In this document: positions 49,641 through 50,057 of the stretch, piece by piece
Layout of the letters: the number at the start of each line of letters is the position of its first letter
Position numbering within the stretch: the stretch's first letter is position 1
Notes under the pieces: generated by a model
What the model was told of the DNA's origin: nothing
What the model saw: the letters and a program-made list of their open reading frames with translations, nothing else
Database searches by the model: none
Made by a program: the position numbers and the translations under genes
Assembly: GCA_014381825.1 (NCBI GenBank)
Contig: JACNKX010000236.1
Coordinates: 1 to 50,057 of the forward strand
Reading direction: 5' to 3'
DNA from: Planctomycetota bacterium
GTDB lineage: Bacteria; Planctomycetota; Planctomycetia; Pirellulales; Pirellulaceae
Length of the DNA stretch: 50,057 nucleotides

Positions 49641-50057
49641 TCAATCGCTAGTGAATCCCACGTCTGCGTCGCGTCTGTCATTTTGCTCGTTCACGATGCT
49701 GGCCAGCCCTTCGATGTAGCTCGGATAGCGATACGCAAAGCGAACTCTTGCACGAAGCTCCGAGTTGTCGATCCGCTTGTTCGTCGTTGTCGCGCTCCGT
49801 GCCGTCGATGAGTCAACACAAGGATCCTCGAAACGTGGCTCTGGCGAATTCGTCAATCTAGCAAGTTCGCTATAGAATGCGCCTCGCGAAACAGGCTGGC
49901 CATCCGAAACGAGCAACAACGCTGGCGTGGTCGCTTGCTGTTCGACCGCCAAGACGATCGTCACCGCGTCTTCAACGTGGATCAAATTCAGATAACCGTT
50001 CGGCGTGGCCGACAGCGATCTGCCCTCCATCACATCTCGAAGTTTCGGCAATCGGTC
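49641..50057 (-). CDS. NAD-dependent epimerase/dehydratase, C-terminal end (gene continues outside window)
   Basis: The minus-strand frame is open to the last base of the window, so only about 138 residues of the C-terminus are visible. The segment contains GYLNLIHVEDAVTIVLAVEQQ (the substrate-domain NLIHVEDAV string typical of extended SDR epimerases), LLVSDGQPVSRGAFYSELARL and a tail with RVRFAYRYPSYIEGLASIV. The catalytic YxxxK and Rossmann fold are beyond the edge. NAD-dependent epimerase/dehydratase is the best call, but the sugar or other substrate cannot be told. The last residues (RRDADVGFTSD) form a charged tail. Confidence 0.8.
   Translation of the reverse strand, partial: DRLPKLRDVMEGRSLSATPNGYLNLIHVEDAVTIVLAVEQQATTPALLLVSDGQPVSRGAFYSELARLTNSPEPRFEDPCVDSSTARSATTTNKRIDNSELRARVRFAYRYPSYIEGLASIVNEQNDRRDADVGFTSD

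Noticed and set aside
1-50057. CRISPR array, rRNA or prophage
   Set aside because: No regularly spaced direct repeats, no rRNA-like sequence and no phage structural genes were seen. Apart from the group II intron no transposase or integrase was found.

Overview
The window is a chromosomal segment of a planctomycete, most likely of the Pirellulales/Rhodopirellula type. The evidence is a set of lineage-typical families: a DUF1588/DUF1585 cytochrome-like tail followed by a DUF1552 protein, a DUF1080 protein, a DUF6807 (PmoA-like) protein, a BBP7-like outer-membrane barrel, a giant surface protein with the planctomycete N-terminal motif (FESLENRRVLA), and many short conserved hypotheticals. Organism assignment is inference from these families. 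No rRNA, tRNA or CRISPR array was seen.

Layout. 1-1877: end of a DUF1592/1588/1585-type protein overlapping a DUF1552 protein. 2198-4158 (minus): a complete-looking group II intron with its reverse transcriptase, in otherwise gene-poor DNA (1878-4845). 4846-9194: a self-regulated YtrA-type GntR regulator, an ABC ATPase and a fused, internally duplicated ABC-2 permease. 9238-17353 (minus): seven co-oriented genes for an acyl-activating enzyme, an aldehyde dehydrogenase with acylating features, an iron alcohol dehydrogenase, a PQQ-type beta-propeller, a HemN-like radical SAM protein, a GcvH-like lipoyl carrier and a 2[4Fe-4S] ferredoxin. This is the best candidate for an undescribed system. A 29-bp perfect inverted repeat sits between its first two genes.

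17587-23625: outer-membrane barrel protein, alpha/beta hydrolase, two small planctomycete hypotheticals and a SNF2 helicase. 23717-29191: NHL-repeat protein with an Ldh-type dehydrogenase, DUF1080 protein, a secreted HEWGTFT protein and a LysR regulator divergent from it. 29262-32873: small membrane and soluble hypotheticals, one locus broken by frameshifts, and a PDZ/TPR/thioredoxin-like protein. A 34-bp perfect palindrome lies at 33063-33096. 33496-39024: large cadherin/Ig-like surface protein, DUF6807 protein, and a zinc phospholipase-like/DUF4332 fusion.

39036-50057: mostly housekeeping and envelope genes on the minus strand. They are a FabZ-like dehydratase, a 32-residue basic protein, an MMPL/RND exporter, an MFS transporter overlapping trpD, a nucleoside hydrolase (plus strand), an ArnT/PMT-like glycosyltransferase, an LptF/LptG permease, a PAP2 phosphatase and the 3' end of an NAD-dependent epimerase gene. 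Glycosyltransferase, Lpt permease and PAP2 together suggest a lipid/envelope block.

Limits: calls rest on reading motifs by eye. No database search, codon model or structure prediction was run, so hypothetical genes and start codons carry real uncertainty.
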